Source of the DNA: Streptomyces sp. 1-11
GTDB lineage: Bacteria > Actinomycetota > Actinomycetes > Streptomycetales > Streptomycetaceae
Length of the DNA: 64,000 bases
Reading direction: 5' to 3'
NCBI RefSeq assembly: GCF_007176755.1
Contig: NZ_BJTV01000003.1
Location: 62,001-126,000 of the forward strand
Made by a program: the position numbers and the translations under genes. Shown piece after piece: positions 61,545 through 64,000 of this stretch (its first letter is position 1; every line of letters starts with the position of its first letter). The notes under the pieces are model-generated. The model saw nothing but the letters and a program-made list of their open reading frames with translations. It had not been told where the DNA came from and searched no databases.

Positions 61545-61587
61545 TCCGCCTCCCGGCAGTCACCGCGGCCCGGCCGCCCCGCCGGGG

Positions 61588-62787
61588 TCACAGGGCGCAG
61601 CTGTCGGTCCCCACCTGCTGGTTCGCCGTGCGGCCCCGGGTGATGTCCTGCTGGATCTCGTCCGCCGTGAGGGCGTAGCCGGTGTCGGCGTCGTCCAGGG
61701 ACTTGGCGAACACCACGCCGTACACCTTGCCGTCGGGCGTGAGCAGCGGGCCGCCGGAGTTGCCCTGGCGGACGGTCGCGTACAGGGAGTAGACGTCCCG
61801 GCCGACCGTGCCGCGGTGGTAGATGTCCGGGCCGTTCGCGGTGATGCGCCCGCGCACCCGGGCGGCCCGCACGTCGTAGGAGCCGTTCTCCGGGAAGCCC
61901 GCGACGATCGCGCCGTCGCCGCCGGAGGCGTCCCGGGTGTCGAACTTCAGGGCGTTCGCCTTCAGGTCGGGCACGTCGAGCACGGCGATGTCGCGCTTCC
62001 AGTCGTACAGGACGACCGTGGCGTCGTACCTGCGGCCCACCCCGCCTATCTGCACGGTGGGCTCGTCGACGCCCCCGACCACGTGCGCGTTGGTCATGAC
62101 ACGCCGATTGGCGAAGACGAAGCCGCTGCCCTCCAGGACCTTGCCGCAGCTCTGCGCGGTGCCGGTGACCTTGACGATGGACCGCTGGGCGCGGGTGGCG
62201 ACCGCGCTCCTCGCCAGGGCCGGGTCGGGCGGCTCCACGTCCTTGATCTGCTCGTTGGAGAAGGGGCTGAAGACCTGCGGGAAGCCGTTCTGGGCGAGGA
62301 CCGAGGTGAAGTCCTGGAACCAGGTGTCGGCCTGGGCGGGCAGCGCCTGGGAGACGCCGAGCAGCACCTTGGAGCTGCGGACCTCCTTGCCGAGCGTCGG
62401 CAGGGTGGTCTGGGCCAGGGCGGAGCCGATCAGCCAGGCGACGAGCAGCATGGCGACGACGTTGACGAGGGCGCCGCCGGTGGCGTCCAGGGCGCGGGCC
62501 GGGGACCAGGTGATGTAGCGGCGCAGCTTGTTGCCGAGGTGGGTGGTCAGGGCCTGGCCGACGGAGGCGCAGACGATGACGACGACCACGGCGACGACGG
62601 CGGCGGTGGTGCTCACCTCGGCCTCACCGGAGACGGCGTCCCAGATGACGGGCAGCGTGTACACGGCGACGAGACCGCCGCCGAGGAACCCGATCACCGA
62701 CAGGATGCCGACGACGAAGCCCTGGCGGTAGCCCACGACCGCGAACCACACGGCCGCGGCCAGCAACAGGATGTCCAGCACGTTCAC
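61588..62787 (-). CDS. marP: MarP-type membrane serine protease
   Basis: 399 residues. Four N-terminal membrane helices in a CvpA-like domain (MNVLDILLLAAAVWFAVVGYRQG to about residue 135), then a chymotrypsin-like protease from about residue 200: His in MTNAHVVGGV, Asp in DWKRDIAVLDVP and Ser in VRQGNSGGPLLTPDG form the triad. Two Cys (AQSCGKV and TDSCAL) are placed to make the disulphide that controls MarP activity. The M. tuberculosis counterpart (Rv3671c) is needed for pH homeostasis in acid and cleaves a peptidoglycan hydrolase. It is adjacent to Nudix and nth genes, the same order as in mycobacteria. Confidence 0.94.
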   Translation of the reverse strand: MNVLDILLLAAAVWFAVVGYRQGFVVGILSVIGFLGGGLVAVYTLPVIWDAVSGEAEVSTTAAVVAVVVVIVCASVGQALTTHLGNKLRRYITWSPARALDATGGALVNVVAMLLVAWLIGSALAQTTLPTLGKEVRSSKVLLGVSQALPAQADTWFQDFTSVLAQNGFPQVFSPFSNEQIKDVEPPDPALARSAVATRAQRSIVKVTGTAQSCGKVLEGSGFVFANRRVMTNAHVVGGVDEPTVQIGGVGRRYDATVVLYDWKRDIAVLDVPDLKANALKFDTRDASGGDGAIVAGFPENGSYDVRAARVRGRITANGPDIYHRGTVGRDVYSLYATVRQGNSGGPLLTPDGKVYGVVFAKSLDDADTGYALTADEIQQDITRGRTANQQVGTDSCAL

Positions 62788-62902
62788 TGCTTCAGGCCTC
62801 GCCTACTCCACTCCGGTCCCAGCAGCCTCGGCCGGGGGTCCGAGGGCCCGCGGCGCAGCCGCCGCCACTGCCCTCGGGCGAACACAGCACGGGGTCACCC
62901 TG

Positions 62903-63598
62903 TCATGACCGCCAGTCGAGCGGGACCTGGTTGTCCCGGTCCCAGGGGCGCTCCCAGCCCGAGTAGTGCAGCAGACGGTCGATCACGCCGGCGGTGAAGC
63001 CCCAGACGAGGGCGGATTCGACCAGGAATGCCGGGCCCCGGTGGCCGCTCGGGTGGACGGCGGTGGCCCGGTTGGCGGGGTCCGTGAGATCCGCCACGGA
63101 GACGGTGAAGACGCGGGCCGTCTCGTTGGGGTCGACGACGCCGACCGGGCTGGGCTCGCGCCACCAGCCGAGCACGGGCGTGACGACGAATTCGCTGACC
63201 GGGATGTAGAGCGCGGGCAGCACGCCGAAGAGCTGCACGCCGGACGGATCGAGGCCGGTCTCCTCCTCGGCCTCGCGCAACGCCGCCCTGAGCGGCCCGT
63301 CGCCCTCCGGATCGCCGTCCTCGGGGTCGAGTGCGCCGCCCGGGAAGGAGGGCTGGCCGGCGTGCGAGCGCAGGGAGACGGCCCGCTCCATGAGCAGCAG
63401 CTCGGGCCCGCGCGCGCCCTCGCCGAACAGGATCAGCACCGCGGACTGCCGTCCCGAGCCGTTCTCCGGCGGCAGGAAGCGGCTGAGCTGGAGCGGCTGG
63501 ACCGTCTCGGCCGCCCGCACCACCGGGTCCAGCCAGTCGGGCAGGCCCTCCTTGCTCAGCGTCACCGGCCCCCTGTGCGTGTCGTGCGTGTACGTCAT
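62903..63598 (-). CDS. Nudix hydrolase, CoA pyrophosphatase type
   Basis: 231 residues from ATG 63598 (GGGGGTGG upstream). The Nudix box is complete: GGALDPEDGDPEGDGPLRAA continues into LREAEEETGLDPSG, with REAEEETG as the metal-binding centre. Upstream LLMERAVSLRSHAGQPSFPGG matches the CoA pyrophosphatase (NudL, UPF0035-like) signature. It would split CoA and acyl-CoA into phosphopantetheine and 3',5'-ADP. It sits between marP and nth on the same strand, 52 bases after the nth stop, so nth and this gene are probably one transcript. Confidence 0.9.
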   Translation of the reverse strand: MTYTHDTHRGPVTLSKEGLPDWLDPVVRAAETVQPLQLSRFLPPENGSGRQSAVLILFGEGARGPELLLMERAVSLRSHAGQPSFPGGALDPEDGDPEGDGPLRAALREAEEETGLDPSGVQLFGVLPALYIPVSEFVVTPVLGWWREPSPVGVVDPNETARVFTVSVADLTDPANRATAVHPSGHRGPAFLVESALVWGFTAGVIDRLLHYSGWERPWDRDNQVPLDWRS

Positions 63599-63650
63599 CG
63601 CCACCCCCGTCCTGCCGTGTCCAACGCCCGAGGGCACCGAGATCGTTCCG

Positions 63651-64000
63651 TCATCCGGCCCCCAGCGGCGGCGCGGGCCTGCCGCCGGCGTCGAGGTAGG
63701 CCTGCGGTGGCTTCAGGCGCTGGCCCGGGAAGCCGCCCTTCTCGTACTTCAGGAGCTTTCGCGCCTTCTCCGGGTCGGTCTCGCCCTCGCCGTAGGCCGG
63801 GCAGAGCGGAGCGATGGGGCAGGCGCCGCAGGCGGGCTTGCGGGCGTGGCAGATGCGGCGGCCGTGCCAGATGACGTGGTGGGACAGGTCGGTCCACTCG
63901 CTCTTGGGGAACAGCGCGCCGACGGCCGCCTCGATCTTGTCGGGGTCGGTCTCGGCGGTCCACCGCCAGCGCCGGACCAGCCGCTGGAAGTGCGTGTCGA
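63651..64000 (-). CDS. nth: endonuclease III, 5' part missing at window edge
   Basis: C-terminal 115 residues are present. At the window edge the reading frame shows [13 protein letters not shown], with the conserved catalytic Asp (VDTH), then [37 protein letters not shown]. The cysteines are spaced C-x6-C-x2-C-x5-C, the [4Fe-4S] cluster of endonuclease III. The enzyme is a DNA glycosylase/AP lyase for oxidised pyrimidines. The tail [20 protein letters not shown] is an actinobacterial extension. Stop TGA is at 63651-63653. The start lies outside the window. Confidence 0.95.
   Translation of the reverse strand, partial: DTHFQRLVRRWRWTAETDPDKIEAAVGALFPKSEWTDLSHHVIWHGRRICHARKPACGACPIAPLCPAYGEGETDPEKARKLLKYEKGGFPGQRLKPPQAYLDAGGRPAPPLGAG

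Overview
High-GC actinobacterial chromosome, almost certainly Streptomyces. Pointers are a BldG-type anti-sigma antagonist next to its kinase-like partner, a TipA-type thiopeptide regulator with its promoter, a whiJ/abaA-like developmental triad (XRE-DUF5753, RsbW-like ATPase, DUF397), a topoisomerase I with a long Lys/Ala tail, and a thymidylate kinase fused to a membrane domain. I see no complete insertion sequence, prophage or CRISPR array.

Layout. 1-7 kb: tilS (cut by the left edge), a zinc metalloprotease of the DUF2342 type, a D-Ala-D-Ala carboxypeptidase, inorganic pyrophosphatase, a ThrE-like exporter and a DedA protein with a repetitive tail. 7-15 kb: YbjQ, tipA with promoter, a CLC channel plus glutamate decarboxylase pair (acid-stress logic), a 162-bp MITE at the gad stop codon, PadR and DinB, an aldehyde dehydrogenase. 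14-18 kb: the whiJ-like triad with two near-identical 29-bp repeat sites, then a VOC-ArsR-SRPBCC operon behind a leaderless promoter bracketed by two identical-design operators. 18-26 kb: two lipoproteins, a 19-bp tandem repeat tract, DUF2786, a Clp-N/HTH protein with a leaderless promoter built of GTTGAC half sites, a small polA-like polymerase, tRNA-Thr(CGT), a secreted tripeptidyl-peptidase-like hydrolase. 25-43 kb: DNA polymerase III delta', tmk fusion, topA, a methyltransferase, hppA, the bldG operon and a DUF1998 helicase. 43-48 kb: a compact minus-strand Tad/Flp cluster (ssd, tadA, tadB, tadC, DUF4244 pilin, two TadE-like proteins). 49-64 kb: a HAD phosphatase, a structured intergenic RNA of the 6S/Ms1 type, a degenerate Fic-like protein, a CooC-like ATPase, a polysaccharide-deacetylase-like lipoprotein, a SulP-carbonic anhydrase fusion, acsA, nhaA, a DUF1469 membrane protein, an epoxide-hydrolase-like enzyme, a 59-residue protein, a MarP-type protease, a Nudix CoA pyrophosphatase and nth (cut by the right edge).

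From about 25.6 kb to the right end the gene order parallels the Mycobacterium tuberculosis segment around Rv3644c-Rv3674c (holB, topA, helicase, Tad genes, ssd, HAD, Fic-like, acs, DUF1469, epoxide hydrolase, marP, Nudix, nth), so this is old actinobacterial core sequence. The most useful new observations are regulatory: the paired repeat sites of the whiJ-like triad, the twin operators of the VOC-ArsR-SRPBCC operon, the rod-like RNA at the Ms1/scr3559 position, several inferred leaderless promoters, and a 22-bp palindrome centred on a start codon.
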